In this document: positions 21,586-31,785 of the stretch, in pieces | Numbering within the stretch: position 1 is the stretch's first letter | How the letters are laid out: the number at the start of each line of letters is the position of its first letter | Origin: Corynebacterium sp. CNJ-954 | Lineage (GTDB): Bacteria; Actinomycetota; Actinomycetes; Mycobacteriales; Mycobacteriaceae | Reading direction: 5' to 3' | Length of the DNA stretch: 64,000 nucleotides | Assembly: GCF_001942345.1 (NCBI RefSeq) | Contig: NZ_MKKI01000044.1 | Location: 62,001-126,000 of the forward strand | Made by a program: the position numbers and the translations under genes | The notes under the pieces: generated by a model | Databases searched by the model: none | Seen by the model: the letters and a program-made list of their open reading frames with translations, nothing else | Told to the model about the DNA's origin: nothing

Positions 21586-24474
21586 ATGACTTCCCCCTTC
21601 GATGATTCTGACACGACGGTCCCCGGCACCGCGATCCCTGTTGTCCCGCCGTCCCGGGACGAGCCGGAGATCGTCCCCGGGCTGCGGCAGGACCTGCGCT
21701 ATCTCGGCGCCATCCTCGGCGACGTCATCCGTGAGCAGGAGGGGGAGGACGTACTCGCCCTCGTCGAGGAGACACGTAAGGCCGCGTTCGGCGTCCGCCA
21801 CGGCGAGGGCAACCTCTCCGACCTCGCCGACCGGCTCCAGGATCTTCCGGCGGACCGGTCCCTCCCGCTCATCCGGGCGTTCTCCCACTTCGCGCTGCTG
21901 GCCAACCTCGCCGAGGACCTCCACGAGGAACGCCTGCGGGAGCGTCTCGCCGACGAAGGCGAGGCCCCGCACCGGGCCACACTGCAGGCCGCCTGGCAGT
22001 CCCTCGACGACGGCGGGGTGACCGCCGCCGAGGTCTCCGCGGTGATGGAGTCCGCCTACGTCGCCCCGGTGCTCACCGCCCACCCCACCGAGACCCGTCG
22101 CCGCACCGTCTTCGACGTGCAGTGGGACATCACACGCCTGATGCGCAACCGTGGACGCATCCTCAACGCCGGACGGACCGCACGCAGCGATGAACGTCTC
22201 GCCGGTATCGACCGCAACATCCGGCGTCGGGTCACGATCCTGTGGCAGACCGCGCTGATCCGGTCGGTACGCCCCCGCATCGAGGACGAGATCAACGTCG
22301 GGCTGCGGTACTTCACCATCAGCCTGCTGCAGGAGATCCCGCAGATCAACCGTCGCGTCACCACCGAACTGCGTGAACGCTACGGTGCCGACGTCCCCTC
22401 GACCCCGGTGGTGCGTCCCGGCAGCTGGATCGGCGGTGACCACGACGGCAACCCCTTCGTCACCGGTGACACCGTCGACTACGCCACCTCGCGGGCCGCG
22501 CAGACCGTCTTCGACTGGTATCTCGGACAGCTCCACGACCTCGAACACGAACTCAGTCTCTCCAGTCGGCTCACCAGCGTCACCCCGGAGCTCGACGAAC
22601 TCGCCGAGCAGGGGCACAACGACGTACCCTCGCGCGTCGACGAACCCTACCGGCGTGCCGTCCACGGGATCCGTGGCCGCATCGCCGCGACAGCCACCGC
22701 CCGGCTCAGCGACATCGTCCATCCGGAGACCGACACCCTGGGCCCCCATGAGCCCTACGCGAACGCCGCCGACTTCCTCGCCGACCTGCACACCGTGGAC
22801 GCGTCCCTGCGTGCCAGCGCCGACGATCTGATCGCCGACCACCGGCTGGCGACCGTCATCGCGGCCGCCCGCTCCTTCGGCTTCCACCTCAGCAGCCTCG
22901 ACCTGCGGCAGAACTCGGAGAGCTTCGAGAGCATCCTCACCGAGATGTTCACCCGCGCCGGCGTCACCGGCCACGACGCCGACTACGGCACCCTCGACGA
23001 GAGGGAACGCGTCGACCTTCTCACCCGGGAGCTGCATTCACCGCGCCCGCTCACCGACCCGCGGGCGCGCTGGAGCGAGGCGACAGACCGCGAACTCGGG
23101 ATCTTCCGCGCCGCCGCGGACGCCGTCGACCGGCTCGGCCCCGAGGCCGTCCCGCACTGCATCATCTCCATGGCGTCCAGCGTCTCCGACATCCTCGAGC
23201 CGATGATCCTGCTCAAGGAGGTCGGTCTCATCGACGTCACCGACGGGGTGGTCACCGGCGGGGTCGACGTGATCCCCCTCTTCGAGACCATCGACGACCT
23301 CGCCCACGGTGCCGCGGTCATGGAGGAACTGTGGGGACACCGGTTCTACCGTGACTACGTGACCCAGCGCGGAGGGATCCAGGAGATCATGCTGGGCTAC
23401 TCCGACTCCAACAAGGACGGCGGGTATTTCGCGGCGAACTGGGGCCTCTACGACGCCGAACTGTCCCTCGTCGACGCCGCCCGCGAGGCCGGGGTCGGAC
23501 TCCGGTTGTTCCACGGGCGCGGCGGCACGGTCGGACGTGGCGGCGGCCCTAGCCACGAGGCGATCCTCGCCCAGCCGGAAGGCGCGGTGCAGGGCAGCGT
23601 GCGGATCACCGAGCAGGGGGAGATCATCTCCGCCAAGTACGGTGTGCCGTCCGTCGCCCGTCGCAACCTCGAGGCACTGGTGTCGGCGACCCTGGAGGCC
23701 AGCCTGCTGCCCGTCGACCGCATCGACGACCCCGACAGCGCCTACACGGCCATGCGGGAGATCGCCGAACTCTCACGGTCCGCCTACTCCTCACTGATGC
23801 ACGAGGACGAGGGGTTCATCGACTACTTCACCACCTCGACGCCGCTGGCGGAGATCGGCAACCTCAACATCGGCTCGCGGCCCAGTTCACGCAAGCAGAC
23901 CAGCAGCATCGCCGACCTCCGTGCCATCCCGTGGGTGCTGTCCTGGTCGCAGTCACGCATCATGCTGCCGGGTTGGTTCGGGGTGGGCTCGGCCCTACGG
24001 GACTGGATCGCCGCCGGAGGGGACGGAGAGCACGGCGGGGATGGTGGGAATGGTGACGGCTCCGGGGACCGGTTGGAGTACCTGCGGGAGCTTCACCGCA
24101 CCTGGCCCTTCTTCCGCTCGGTGCTGTCGAATATGGCGCAGGTGATGGCCAAGGCCGATCTGTCGGTGGCGAAGCTGTACTCCCGGCTGGTGCCGGACGC
24201 CGACGACGCCGAGCGCATCTACGACACCATCGTCGACGAGTTCCACCTGACGCTGCAGATGTGCCTGGAGATCACCGGCCAGGACAGCCTGCTCGCCGAC
24301 AACCCGGCGCTGGCACTGTCGGTGCGTAACCGCTTCCCGTACCTGCTCCCGCTCAATCTGCTGCAGCTGGAGCTGCTGCGCCGTTACCGTGCAGGTGACC
24401 GCAGCGAGGACGTCCTCGACGGTATCCGGTTGACGATGAACGGCCTGGCGACCGGGCTGCGGAACTCCGGGTAG
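21586..24474 (+). CDS. ppc: Phosphoenolpyruvate carboxylase
   Basis: Anaplerotic enzyme making oxaloacetate from PEP and bicarbonate. The 962-residue protein carries LTAHPTETRRRT (catalytic His near residue 166), GGDHDGNPF, GYSDSNKDGGYFAANW and FHGRGGTVGRGGGPSHEAI. Two features are odd. A Gly/Asp/Asn-rich loop (about residues 805-830, from GGDGEHGGDG to DGSGDR) interrupts the region after LPGWFGVGSALRDW, and the C-terminus reads RNSG where the family usually ends NTG. Both may be lineage variants; the loop partly explains the length above the roughly 920 residues of C. glutamicum PEPC. It sits at the end of the glycolytic cluster. Confidence 0.96.
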   Translation: MTSPFDDSDTTVPGTAIPVVPPSRDEPEIVPGLRQDLRYLGAILGDVIREQEGEDVLALVEETRKAAFGVRHGEGNLSDLADRLQDLPADRSLPLIRAFSHFALLANLAEDLHEERLRERLADEGEAPHRATLQAAWQSLDDGGVTAAEVSAVMESAYVAPVLTAHPTETRRRTVFDVQWDITRLMRNRGRILNAGRTARSDERLAGIDRNIRRRVTILWQTALIRSVRPRIEDEINVGLRYFTISLLQEIPQINRRVTTELRERYGADVPSTPVVRPGSWIGGDHDGNPFVTGDTVDYATSRAAQTVFDWYLGQLHDLEHELSLSSRLTSVTPELDELAEQGHNDVPSRVDEPYRRAVHGIRGRIAATATARLSDIVHPETDTLGPHEPYANAADFLADLHTVDASLRASADDLIADHRLATVIAAARSFGFHLSSLDLRQNSESFESILTEMFTRAGVTGHDADYGTLDERERVDLLTRELHSPRPLTDPRARWSEATDRELGIFRAAADAVDRLGPEAVPHCIISMASSVSDILEPMILLKEVGLIDVTDGVVTGGVDVIPLFETIDDLAHGAAVMEELWGHRFYRDYVTQRGGIQEIMLGYSDSNKDGGYFAANWGLYDAELSLVDAAREAGVGLRLFHGRGGTVGRGGGPSHEAILAQPEGAVQGSVRITEQGEIISAKYGVPSVARRNLEALVSATLEASLLPVDRIDDPDSAYTAMREIAELSRSAYSSLMHEDEGFIDYFTTSTPLAEIGNLNIGSRPSSRKQTSSIADLRAIPWVLSWSQSRIMLPGWFGVGSALRDWIAAGGDGEHGGDGGNGDGSGDRLEYLRELHRTWPFFRSVLSNMAQVMAKADLSVAKLYSRLVPDADDAERIYDTIVDEFHLTLQMCLEITGQDSLLADNPALALSVRNRFPYLLPLNLLQLELLRRYRAGDRSEDVLDGIRLTMNGLATGLRNSG

Positions 24475-24506
24475 TGTCGCAGGTGTCCCGTACACCTGAG
24501 TTGGGC

Positions 24507-24512
24507 TATGAT
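24507..24512 (+). promoter_or_regulatory. -10 hexamer of secG
   Basis: TATGAT lies in the ppc-secG gap. Transcription would start near 24519, giving a leader of about 37 bases before the ATG at 24556. Confidence 0.5.
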
Positions 24513-24555
24513 GGTGTGGTTATCGCATGGCCCCGACCGACGTAAGGCAGTTCGC

Positions 24556-24795
24556 ATGGTATTCACCCTCCAGATCGTTCTGGTGGTCACCAGCCTCATC
24601 CTGGGGCTGTCCGTTCTTCTCCACAAGGGGAAGGGCGGCGGTCTGTCCAGCCTCTTCGGTGGCGGTATGCAGTCCAGTCTCTCCGGGTCCACGGTCGTGG
24701 AGAAGAACCTCGACCGGCTGACGGTCACCACCGCCGTGGTCTGGATCGCCGCCATCGTCGGGCTGAACCTGGTCGTCCACTACAACGTGGGCTGA
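24556..24795 (+). CDS. secG: Preprotein translocase subunit SecG
   Basis: Small subunit of the SecYEG channel in the cytoplasmic membrane. The 79-residue protein has two membrane segments (residues about 3-20 and 50-72) joined by the conserved cytoplasmic loop HKGKGGGLSSLFGGG with SLSGSTVVEKNLDRLT. I start at the ATG that gives MVFTLQIVLV; an in-frame ATG 48 bases upstream would add a non-conserved extension. A bidirectional terminator follows, and pgl is read towards it from the other side. Confidence 0.93.
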   Translation: MVFTLQIVLVVTSLILGLSVLLHKGKGGGLSSLFGGGMQSSLSGSTVVEKNLDRLTVTTAVVWIAAIVGLNLVVHYNVG

Positions 24796-24816
24796 CCCGA
24801 CCGACCTGTACGCGAC

Positions 24817-24851
24817 GAAGGCCGCTCCCCGGGAAAAGGGGAGCGGCCTTC
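24817..24851. terminator. Bidirectional terminator between secG and pgl
   Basis: A perfect 14-bp stem (GAAGGCCGCTCCCC and its complement) surrounds the 7-base loop GGGAAAA. It lies between convergent secG and the pentose phosphate operon and could end both. Confidence 0.8.
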
Positions 24852-24868
24852 CGTCATGTCAGACCGTC

Positions 24869-25672
24869 TCAGCGGGGATCTGCCGCCGCGTCGACGTGCA
24901 GGACGGTGCGGCGGGCGCCGGACACCCCGGCGGCGGGCCACTGGGCAGGATCCGCACCGCTGACAACCTCACCGGCGGCCTCACGCTTGGCATCACCGGT
25001 GACCAGCAGCCAGACCTCCGTCGCCGTGTGTATCGCCTCGCGGGTCAGCGACACCCGCTCCGCCGGGGGCTTGGGGCAGTCACGCACGGCGACCACCAGC
25101 GTCCCGGGCTCCGGGGAGAGCTCAGCGGTATGCGGGAAGAGGGAGTTGACGTGCCCCTCCGGTCCCATACCCAGCAGATGCAGGTCGAAACCGTCAGGGG
25201 CGAACGCCGCCACGGCCTCGGCGTAGTCGACGGCGGCGGCATCGAGACGGGACCCGTCGGCGGGCTCGTCGTCACCGGGCACGGTCACGCGGTGGACGTT
25301 GGTCTCGGGAATGTCCACGTGGCTGAGCAGCTCGGCGTCGGCCAGCTCGTCGTTGCGGGCGGTGGCGCCGGTCGTGCCGAGGGGGACGAAACGTTCATCA
25401 CCGAAGAAGACGTGCACTTTCGTCCAGTCGACGGCGGTGACGGGGAAAGAGTCCGCGGCGACGCGCGCCGCGTGGTCCAGAGCGGCGAGTTCCCGGAGTA
25501 CCGCTCCACCGGCGCCACCACCGGTGAGCACGATCCGGGCGTAGCCGTCGTCGCTGACTCCACCGTCGCGCTGGACCTCGGCCAGCAGCTCGACGATCTG
25601 CCGGGCGACGCCCTGGGCAAGATCGTCGCCGGAGTCCCATCGTCTGACGTCGAGGCGGCGGGTGTCGCTCAT
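24869..25672 (-). CDS. pgl: 6-phosphogluconolactonase
   Basis: Hydrolyses 6-phosphogluconolactone, the product of glucose-6-phosphate dehydrogenase. The 267-residue protein has the DevB/NagB-type pattern: VLTGGGAGGAVLREL, WTKVHVFFGDERFVPLG, LLGMGPEGHVNSLFPH, and VSLTREAIHTATEVWLLVTGDAKREA. I start at the ATG at 25672, which has AGGAGA 7-8 bases upstream; open frame continues further but is not conserved. It is the last gene of the operon tkt-tal-zwf-opcA-pgl. Confidence 0.95.
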   Translation of the reverse strand: MSDTRRLDVRRWDSGDDLAQGVARQIVELLAEVQRDGGVSDDGYARIVLTGGGAGGAVLRELAALDHAARVAADSFPVTAVDWTKVHVFFGDERFVPLGTTGATARNDELADAELLSHVDIPETNVHRVTVPGDDEPADGSRLDAAAVDYAEAVAAFAPDGFDLHLLGMGPEGHVNSLFPHTAELSPEPGTLVVAVRDCPKPPAERVSLTREAIHTATEVWLLVTGDAKREAAGEVVSGADPAQWPAAGVSGARRTVLHVDAAADPR

Positions 25673-25709
25673 CGGGCGCTCTCCTGTGCGGAGAAAGGGA
25701 TCGAGGCAC

Positions 25710-26720
25710 TCATGCCGTCCCGCGGGTCCGGACCCGTGGCAGGCCGTGCAGCGCCTGGCCGAAGGCACGGTCGGGTTCCAGATGCCGCAGCTCCTCGGCG
25801 AGACAGTCACCGACGTGGCGCCGGGAGAGGTTCACGGTCGTGTCCGTCCCCACACCGGTGCTCACCCGCACGGAGCGGTGGTTGACCACGGTGAGTTCCA
25901 CCGTGCCCTCCGAGCAGTAGATGACGGTGCGCTGGATCGGCGACATCGGTTTCCCCTCGTCGTCGACCGGCACGGCGGGCGAACCGTCGGCACAGCGGGT
26001 GACCGGGACATTGAGACGGTCCGCGAGCCAACCGGCGGCGATGTCGACGGCCGGGTCATCGGCGGGCCCGGAGACCTCCGCGGACTGGATGGTGTCCCCG
26101 GCACGCTGGTCGAGCGCGCTGGACAGCAGCCCACGCCACGGGGTGATCCGGCTCCACACCAGGTCCGAGTCGCCCAGAGCGTAGCCGATACGGCGACGGA
26201 AGATCGCCTCGGTGCCCCGTCCCGCCGCAGCGTCGGCGAAGCTGTCGGTGATACGACGGGTCGCCAGGGCGCCCAGCGAATCGGCGGCCGGGTTCCGCGG
26301 GGAGGTGAACGGCCACCACACGACCACCGGGGTGTCCGGGAGCAGCAGGGGGGTGACCGCATTGTCCGCATGGTCGGCGAGCTCGCCGTGCAGCCGCATG
26401 AGGATCATCTCGGAGGCGCCGGCGGTGCCACCCAGGTGGATCGCGGCGTCCATGCTGACCTCGGTGGTCGACCGGTCGTGGACGACGAAGATGACGCGCG
26501 CGGGATGCTCCCGGGACGCCTCGACCGTGGCGTTGACGACGGTGTCGAGGTCCTCCTCGGACCGCACTGAGACGATGAGCGTCAGGACACGGCCGGTGGC
26601 GATCTCGCCGCGCTCTTCACGCAGCCGGTGCAGCTGGTCGGTCAGTTCGTGGGTGGTGGTGGTGCCCAGGTCGACGACCGCGGCGTGGTCGCCGGCGTCG
26701 GTGAATGTGGTCGATGGCAT
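25710..26720 (-). CDS. opcA: OpcA, assembly/allosteric factor of glucose-6-phosphate dehydrogenase
   Basis: OpcA binds Zwf and is needed for full glucose-6-phosphate dehydrogenase activity in actinobacteria and cyanobacteria. The 336-residue protein shows the family features ARVIFVVHDRS, SEMILMRLHGELADHADNAVTPLLLPDTPVVVWWP and ADSLGALATRRITDS. The ATG at 26720 overlaps the zwf stop (ATGA), so it is translationally coupled to its partner. An in-frame codon 15 bases upstream inside zwf is less likely. Confidence 0.95.
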   Translation of the reverse strand: MPSTTFTDAGDHAAVVDLGTTTTHELTDQLHRLREERGEIATGRVLTLIVSVRSEEDLDTVVNATVEASREHPARVIFVVHDRSTTEVSMDAAIHLGGTAGASEMILMRLHGELADHADNAVTPLLLPDTPVVVWWPFTSPRNPAADSLGALATRRITDSFADAAAGRGTEAIFRRRIGYALGDSDLVWSRITPWRGLLSSALDQRAGDTIQSAEVSGPADDPAVDIAAGWLADRLNVPVTRCADGSPAVPVDDEGKPMSPIQRTVIYCSEGTVELTVVNHRSVRVSTGVGTDTTVNLSRRHVGDCLAEELRHLEPDRAFGQALHGLPRVRTRGTA

Positions 26721-28255
26721 CAGGGACGCCTCCATTTCCTGCCGTGTCGGGACAGCATCCGGTCGGCGCCGGAGGGCCCCCAGGTACCGGACTCGTAGTC
26801 TTCGGGACGTCCTGCGGTGGCCCAGTAGTTCAGCACCGGGTCCAGGATCCGCCAGGACTCCTCGACCTCCTCGTTGGTGGGGAAGAGGCTGGCCTCGTCC
26901 AACAGTGCGTCGAGGATGAGACGCTCATAGGCTTCCGGCGACTGCTCGGTGAAAGCCTCGGAGTAGGAGAAGTCCATGTTGACGTCGCGGACGTCCATCG
27001 CCGAGCCGGGCACCTTCGAGCCGAAGCGCAGCAGCACACCTTCATCAGGCTGGACCCGGATGACCAGGACATTCGACTTCTGCGCCTCGGTCTGCTCCGG
27101 GCTGAAGGACTGGTGCGGGGCGTCCTTGAAGACCAGGGCGATCTCGGTGACCCGGCGCCCCAGCCGCTTGCCGGTGCGCAGGTGGAACGGCACGCCCGCC
27201 CACCGTCGTGAATTGATCTCGAAGGTGGCGGCGGCGTAGGTCTCCGTGGTGGAGGCGGGGTCGAAACCCTCCTCCTCACGGAGTCCGGGCACGTACTCCG
27301 AGCCCTGCCACCCGGCCGTGTACTGGCCCCGTGCGGTGGTCTGTGCGAACGGGCCGACCGGGCGCGTCGCCTTGAGGACCTTCAGTTTCTCCGCCTTGAG
27401 TTCATCGGGGGAGAAGGTCACCGGCTCGTCCATCGCCACCAGCGCGAGCAGCTGAAGCAGGTGGTTCTGCATCACGTCGCGGGCTGCGCCGATGCCGTCG
27501 TAGTAACCGGCCCGTCCGCCCAGGCCGATGTCCTCGGCCATGGTGATCTGCACGTGGTCGATGTAGCCGGAACTGAACAGCGGCTCGAACATCTGGTTGG
27601 CGAAACGCAGCACCAGGATGTTCTGGACGGTCTCCTTGCCCAGGTAGTGGTCGATCCGGAAGACCGAGGACTCCGGGAAGACGGAGTTGACGATGCGGTT
27701 GAGCTCGGTGGCCGAGTCCTCATCATGCCCGAAGGGCTTCTCGATGACCACGCGCTTCCAGCCGTCGGTGGAGTCCGCCAGCCCTGAACGCTCGAGCTGG
27801 TTGCAGACCTCCGAGAAGTACTGGGGCGGCACGGAGAGGTAGTAGGCCCAGTTGCCGCCGGTGCCCCGTTCCTCGTCCATCCGGCGGGTCATGGCCGCCA
27901 GGTCGTCGAAGGCGGAGTCGGTGACGAAATCTCCCTTGACGAACTGGATACCGGCGGCGAGCTGCTCCCAGACCGCCTGCCGCCAGGGGGTGCGCACCCG
28001 GTCACGCACCGCGTCGAGCACCTCGGCCTCGAACTCCTCCTTGGTCCAGTCGCGGCGTCCGTAACCGATGAGACTGAAGCCGGCGGGCAGCAGGCCTCGG
28101 TTGGCCAGGTCGTAGACCGCCGGCAGCAGCTTGCGGCGCGCAAGGTCACCGGTCACGCCGAAGATCACCAGGCCGCTGGGCCCGGCGATCCGCGGGACAC
28201 GTCGGTCCGCGGAATCGCGGAGAGGGTTCTCCCACAGGGGGGACTCGGAACTCAC
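26720..28255 (-). CDS. zwf: Glucose-6-phosphate 1-dehydrogenase
   Basis: First enzyme of the oxidative pentose phosphate pathway. The 511-residue protein has the nucleotide-binding [31 protein letters not shown], and the active-site signature [36 protein letters not shown] follows. The GTG start overlaps the tal stop (GTGA), and the 3' end overlaps opcA. The C-terminus is KWRRP. Confidence 0.97.
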   Translation of the reverse strand: MSSESPLWENPLRDSADRRVPRIAGPSGLVIFGVTGDLARRKLLPAVYDLANRGLLPAGFSLIGYGRRDWTKEEFEAEVLDAVRDRVRTPWRQAVWEQLAAGIQFVKGDFVTDSAFDDLAAMTRRMDEERGTGGNWAYYLSVPPQYFSEVCNQLERSGLADSTDGWKRVVIEKPFGHDEDSATELNRIVNSVFPESSVFRIDHYLGKETVQNILVLRFANQMFEPLFSSGYIDHVQITMAEDIGLGGRAGYYDGIGAARDVMQNHLLQLLALVAMDEPVTFSPDELKAEKLKVLKATRPVGPFAQTTARGQYTAGWQGSEYVPGLREEEGFDPASTTETYAAATFEINSRRWAGVPFHLRTGKRLGRRVTEIALVFKDAPHQSFSPEQTEAQKSNVLVIRVQPDEGVLLRFGSKVPGSAMDVRDVNMDFSYSEAFTEQSPEAYERLILDALLDEASLFPTNEEVEESWRILDPVLNYWATAGRPEDYESGTWGPSGADRMLSRHGRKWRRP

Positions 28256-29346
28256 AGACGCTCCCCGATGGTGTCGAGCAGCTCCTGCCAGGAGCTGACG
28301 AACTTGTCGACGCCCTCGTGCTCGAGCACGACGAAGACGTCGTTGAGGTCGACACCCAGGTCCTCCAGTGCGGCGAAGACCTCGCGGGCGTCGTCCCCGG
28401 TGCCGCTGAGGGTGTCACCGGAGACCGTGGCGTGGTCGATGGTGGCGTTGAGGGTGTCCTCCGGCATCGTGTTCACCGTCTGCGGGCCGACGAGACCGGT
28501 GACGTACAGGGTGTCGGGGTAGTCGGGGTTCTTGACGCCGGTGGACGCCCACAGGGGACGCTGCGGGTGGGCGCCCGCGGCCTCCAGCTCCTGCCAGCGT
28601 GAATCCTGCAGCAGGTCAACGGTGAACGCCTCATAGGCCAACCGGGCGTTGGCCAACCCCGCCTTGCCGCGCACCGCCAGGGCGGCCGCGGTGCCGATCT
28701 CGTCGAGCCGGCGGTCGATCTCGGTGTCGACGCGGGAGACGAAGAAGCTGGCGACGGAGTGGATCGTCGTGATGTCGTGTCCGTTGGCCTGTGCCTGGGT
28801 GATCCCCTCGATGAAGGCGTTGATGACCTGGCGGTAGCGGTCGACACTGAAGATCAGGGTGACGTTCACGCTGATCCCGGCGGCCAGCACCTCGGTGATC
28901 GCCGGCAGGCACGCCTCGGTGGCCGGGATCTTGATCATCACGTTGTCGCGTCCGACGTCCGCGTGCAGTTTCTTGGCCTGGGCCACCGTGGCCTCGCGGT
29001 CGTCGGCGAGCCGGGGGTCGACCTCGATCGAGACCCGTCCGTCGACGCCGTCGGAGGCCGAGTGGACCGCGGCGAAGGCGTCGCAGGCGTTGCGGACGTC
29101 CTCGACGGCCATGGCGAACACGGCGTCGGTGACGTCGGCGCCGGCGGCCTTGAGCTCGCCGACCTGGGCGTCGTAGGCGGTGCCGGCGGACATGGCCTTG
29201 CCGAAGATCGCCGGGTTGGTGGTGACCCCGACGATGCCGGAGTCGCTGATCAGCTCGGCGAGGTTACCGGTGGTGAGGCGGTCGCGGGACAGGTCGTCCA
29301 ACCACACGGAGGTACCGGCGGCGGCGAGTTCGGTTACGTGGTTCAC
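28252..29346 (-). CDS. tal: Transaldolase
   Basis: Transfers a dihydroxyacetone unit between sugar phosphates in the non-oxidative pentose phosphate pathway. The 364-residue protein has [36 protein letters not shown] and the Schiff-base motif [13 protein letters not shown]. It matches the longer actinobacterial transaldolase type. Seventy-nine bases separate it from tkt on the same strand, a stretch with CACCAC-type repeats. The GTG start leads directly into the conserved N-terminus. Confidence 0.96.
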   Translation of the reverse strand: MNHVTELAAAGTSVWLDDLSRDRLTTGNLAELISDSGIVGVTTNPAIFGKAMSAGTAYDAQVGELKAAGADVTDAVFAMAVEDVRNACDAFAAVHSASDGVDGRVSIEVDPRLADDREATVAQAKKLHADVGRDNVMIKIPATEACLPAITEVLAAGISVNVTLIFSVDRYRQVINAFIEGITQAQANGHDITTIHSVASFFVSRVDTEIDRRLDEIGTAAALAVRGKAGLANARLAYEAFTVDLLQDSRWQELEAAGAHPQRPLWASTGVKNPDYPDTLYVTGLVGPQTVNTMPEDTLNATIDHATVSGDTLSGTGDDAREVFAALEDLGVDLNDVFVVLEHEGVDKFVSSWQELLDTIGERL

Positions 29347-29425
29347 GGGTGTTCAACCAGCTTTCTGTACGTGGGGGTTTCTGAGGGTGTCAGAGACGTG
29401 GTGATGGTGGTGTGGGTGGTGTGGG

Positions 29426-31507
29426 TCAGAGGATCTCGCGTGCGGCGGCGGCGACGGCCTCGGCGGTGATGCCGAACTCGCGGTACAGCGTCTTGTAGTC
29501 GGCGGACGCGCCGAAGTGCTCCAGGGACACGTTTCGTCCCGCAGTACCGGTGTAGCCCTTCCACGGCATGGCGATACCGGCCTCGACGGACACCCGGGCG
29601 GTGACCGAGGAGGGGAGGACGGACTCGCGGTAGTCGGCGTCCTGCTGGTCGAACCATTCCATGCAGGGTACGGAGACCACGCGGGTCCCGATGCCCTCAG
29701 CCTCGAGCGCCGCAGCGGCCTCGACGGCGAGCTGAACCTCGGAACCCGACCCCATCAGGATGACCTGCGGGGTGTCGGTGGAGGACTCTGCCAGGACGTA
29801 GGCGCCGCGTGCGACGCCCTCAGCGGCCTTCTCCCGCGTGCCGTCGAGCACCGGCACACCCTGGCGGGTGAGCACGAGAGCCTTCGGCGCGGCCGGAGCC
29901 TTGAGCGCGGCGGTCCAGGCCTGCGCCGTCTCGTTGGCGTCCGCCGGACGGATCACCGAGAAGTTCGGGATCGCCCGCAGCGCCGCGAGATGCTCGACCG
30001 GCTGGTGGGTCGGGCCGTCCTCGCCCAACCCGATCGAGTCATGGGTCCAGACGTGGTACACGTCGCTGCTCATCAGGGCGCCCAGGCGCACCGCACCACG
30101 GGCGTAGTCCGAGAACTGCAGGAACGTCGCACCGTAGGGGCGGGTCGCGCCGTGCAGGGCGATACCGTTGAGGATCGCGGCCATACCGTGCTCACGGATA
30201 CCGAAGTGCAGGTTACGCCCGTACGGGTGGGCGGACCAGGCGTCGGTGGAGATGGACTCCGGCCCGACGCTCTTGTCGCCCTTGATGATCGTGTTCGTGG
30301 AGCCGGCGAGGTCCGCGGACCCGCCCCACAGCTCGGGGAGGGTCGCACCCAGTGCCTGGAGTGCAGCCTCCGAGGCCTTCCGGGTCGCGAGATTGTCACC
30401 GGCGTCCCAGGACGGCAGGTCAGCGTCGAAGCCCTCCGGAAGCTCGCGGGCGGCGATACGGTCGTGCAGCGCACGGGCCTCGGGATTCTCCTCCGCCCAG
30501 GCGTCGAACTCGCTCTGCCACGCACTGTGTGCCTCACGGCCGCGGGCGACCAGTTCACGAGCGTGGTCGAAGACCTCCTTCTCGACGGGGAAGTCCTCGT
30601 CAGTGGGGAAGCCCAGTGCCTCCTTGACGGCGGCGACCTCATCGCCGCCGAGTGCGGCACCGTGCGCAGCGCCGGTGTTCATCTTCGTCGGGGCCGGGTA
30701 GCCGATCACCGAACGGACCCGGATGAAGCTCGGCCGGCCCGTGTCCGCCTTCGCCTGCTCGACGGCGTCGAGGATCGCCGTGACGTCCTCGGCGTTGACC
30801 TCGAGGGTCTGCCAGCCGTAGGCCTCGTAGCGGGCGACGACGTCCTCGCCGAAGGCGATGTCGGTGTTGTCCTCGATGGAGATGCTGTTGTCGTCCCAGA
30901 AGACGATGAGGTTGCCCAGCTGCTGGGTACCGGCGAAGGACGACGCCTCGGAGGTGACGCCCTCCTGCAGGTCGCCGTCGGAGGCGATGACGTAGATGTG
31001 GTGGTCGAAAGGCGACTCGCCCTCGGCGGCCTCCGGATCGAACAGGCCACGCTCACGACGGGACGCGACGGCCATCCCCACCGCCGACGCGAGACCCTGC
31101 CCCAGGGGACCGGTGGTGATCTCCACACCGTCGGTGTGACCGACCTCGGGGTGACCCGGGGTCTTCGACCCCCAGGTACGCAGGGCCTTGATGTCGTCCA
31201 ATTCGAGCCCGAACCCACCGAGGTACAGCTGGATGTACTGCGTCAACGAACTGTGACCGGCGGACAGCACGAACCGGTCGCGGCCCGGCCAGTTGTGGTC
31301 CGACGGATCATGACGCATCACGCGCTGGTAGAGCGTGTAGGCCAGCGGGGCGAGGGACATCGCGGTACCGGGGTGCCCCGAACCGCACTTCTCCACAGCG
31401 TCGGCCGCGAGGACGCGGACAGTGTCCACTGCACGGGTGTCCAGCTCAGTCCAGTCATCCGGGTACTTCCGGACCGTGCGGGCTTCGAGGTCCTTGGGGA
31501 GTGTCAC
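29426..31507 (-). CDS. tkt: Transketolase
   Basis: Thiamine-diphosphate enzyme moving two-carbon units between sugar phosphates. The 693-residue protein has CGSGHPGTAMSLAPLAY near the N-terminus, the cofactor motif region IASDGDLQEGVTSEA with WDDNSISIED, and GIREHGMAAILNGIALHG in the pyrimidine domain. The start is the GTG at 31507, preceded by AGGAAGG at good spacing; an upstream open frame of about 80 codons is not conserved. It is the first gene of the pentose phosphate operon. A promoter candidate lies at 31601-31606. Confidence 0.96.
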   Translation of the reverse strand: MTLPKDLEARTVRKYPDDWTELDTRAVDTVRVLAADAVEKCGSGHPGTAMSLAPLAYTLYQRVMRHDPSDHNWPGRDRFVLSAGHSSLTQYIQLYLGGFGLELDDIKALRTWGSKTPGHPEVGHTDGVEITTGPLGQGLASAVGMAVASRRERGLFDPEAAEGESPFDHHIYVIASDGDLQEGVTSEASSFAGTQQLGNLIVFWDDNSISIEDNTDIAFGEDVVARYEAYGWQTLEVNAEDVTAILDAVEQAKADTGRPSFIRVRSVIGYPAPTKMNTGAAHGAALGGDEVAAVKEALGFPTDEDFPVEKEVFDHARELVARGREAHSAWQSEFDAWAEENPEARALHDRIAARELPEGFDADLPSWDAGDNLATRKASEAALQALGATLPELWGGSADLAGSTNTIIKGDKSVGPESISTDAWSAHPYGRNLHFGIREHGMAAILNGIALHGATRPYGATFLQFSDYARGAVRLGALMSSDVYHVWTHDSIGLGEDGPTHQPVEHLAALRAIPNFSVIRPADANETAQAWTAALKAPAAPKALVLTRQGVPVLDGTREKAAEGVARGAYVLAESSTDTPQVILMGSGSEVQLAVEAAAALEAEGIGTRVVSVPCMEWFDQQDADYRESVLPSSVTARVSVEAGIAMPWKGYTGTAGRNVSLEHFGASADYKTLYREFGITAEAVAAAAREIL

Positions 31508-31600
31508 GCTGGGTAGCCTTCCTGTCGTCTGGGGACATAAGAGGACACGGGCGCAGTGACCACAGCTGGTCGCAGGACGCGGCCCGTGTAACCCGGACCA

Positions 31601-31606
31601 GTGTAG
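31601..31606 (-). promoter_or_regulatory. -10 hexamer of the tkt operon
   Basis: On the minus strand TACACT is preceded by a TGACAC-type -35 at 17 bases. Transcription would start near 31593, giving a leader of about 86 bases. Confidence 0.45.
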
Positions 31607-31785
31607 TGTCCCGAGGTCGACCGTGTCACTGGTGGATCGGGTGGCTCGCCGGTCGCCGGGACGGGGAACAACGGTTTTCGGTCCCACCACCGGCTCAGGT
31701 AACCTGTCCGTTTGGCAGATCCGTGGGGTTTCTGGCGTTCCAGTACCCACGGTGACCTATGGCGTTTATGGAGGCGGACTGACCG

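Noticed and set aside
20791..23037. Long minus-strand open frame opposite tpiA and ppc
   Set aside because: Same shadow composition; both genes on the plus strand are certain.
24527..24721. Open frame overlapping secG in another frame, starting at the first ATG of the leader
   Set aside because: The sequence is Ser/Thr/Arg shadow of secG; SecG itself is clear in its own frame.
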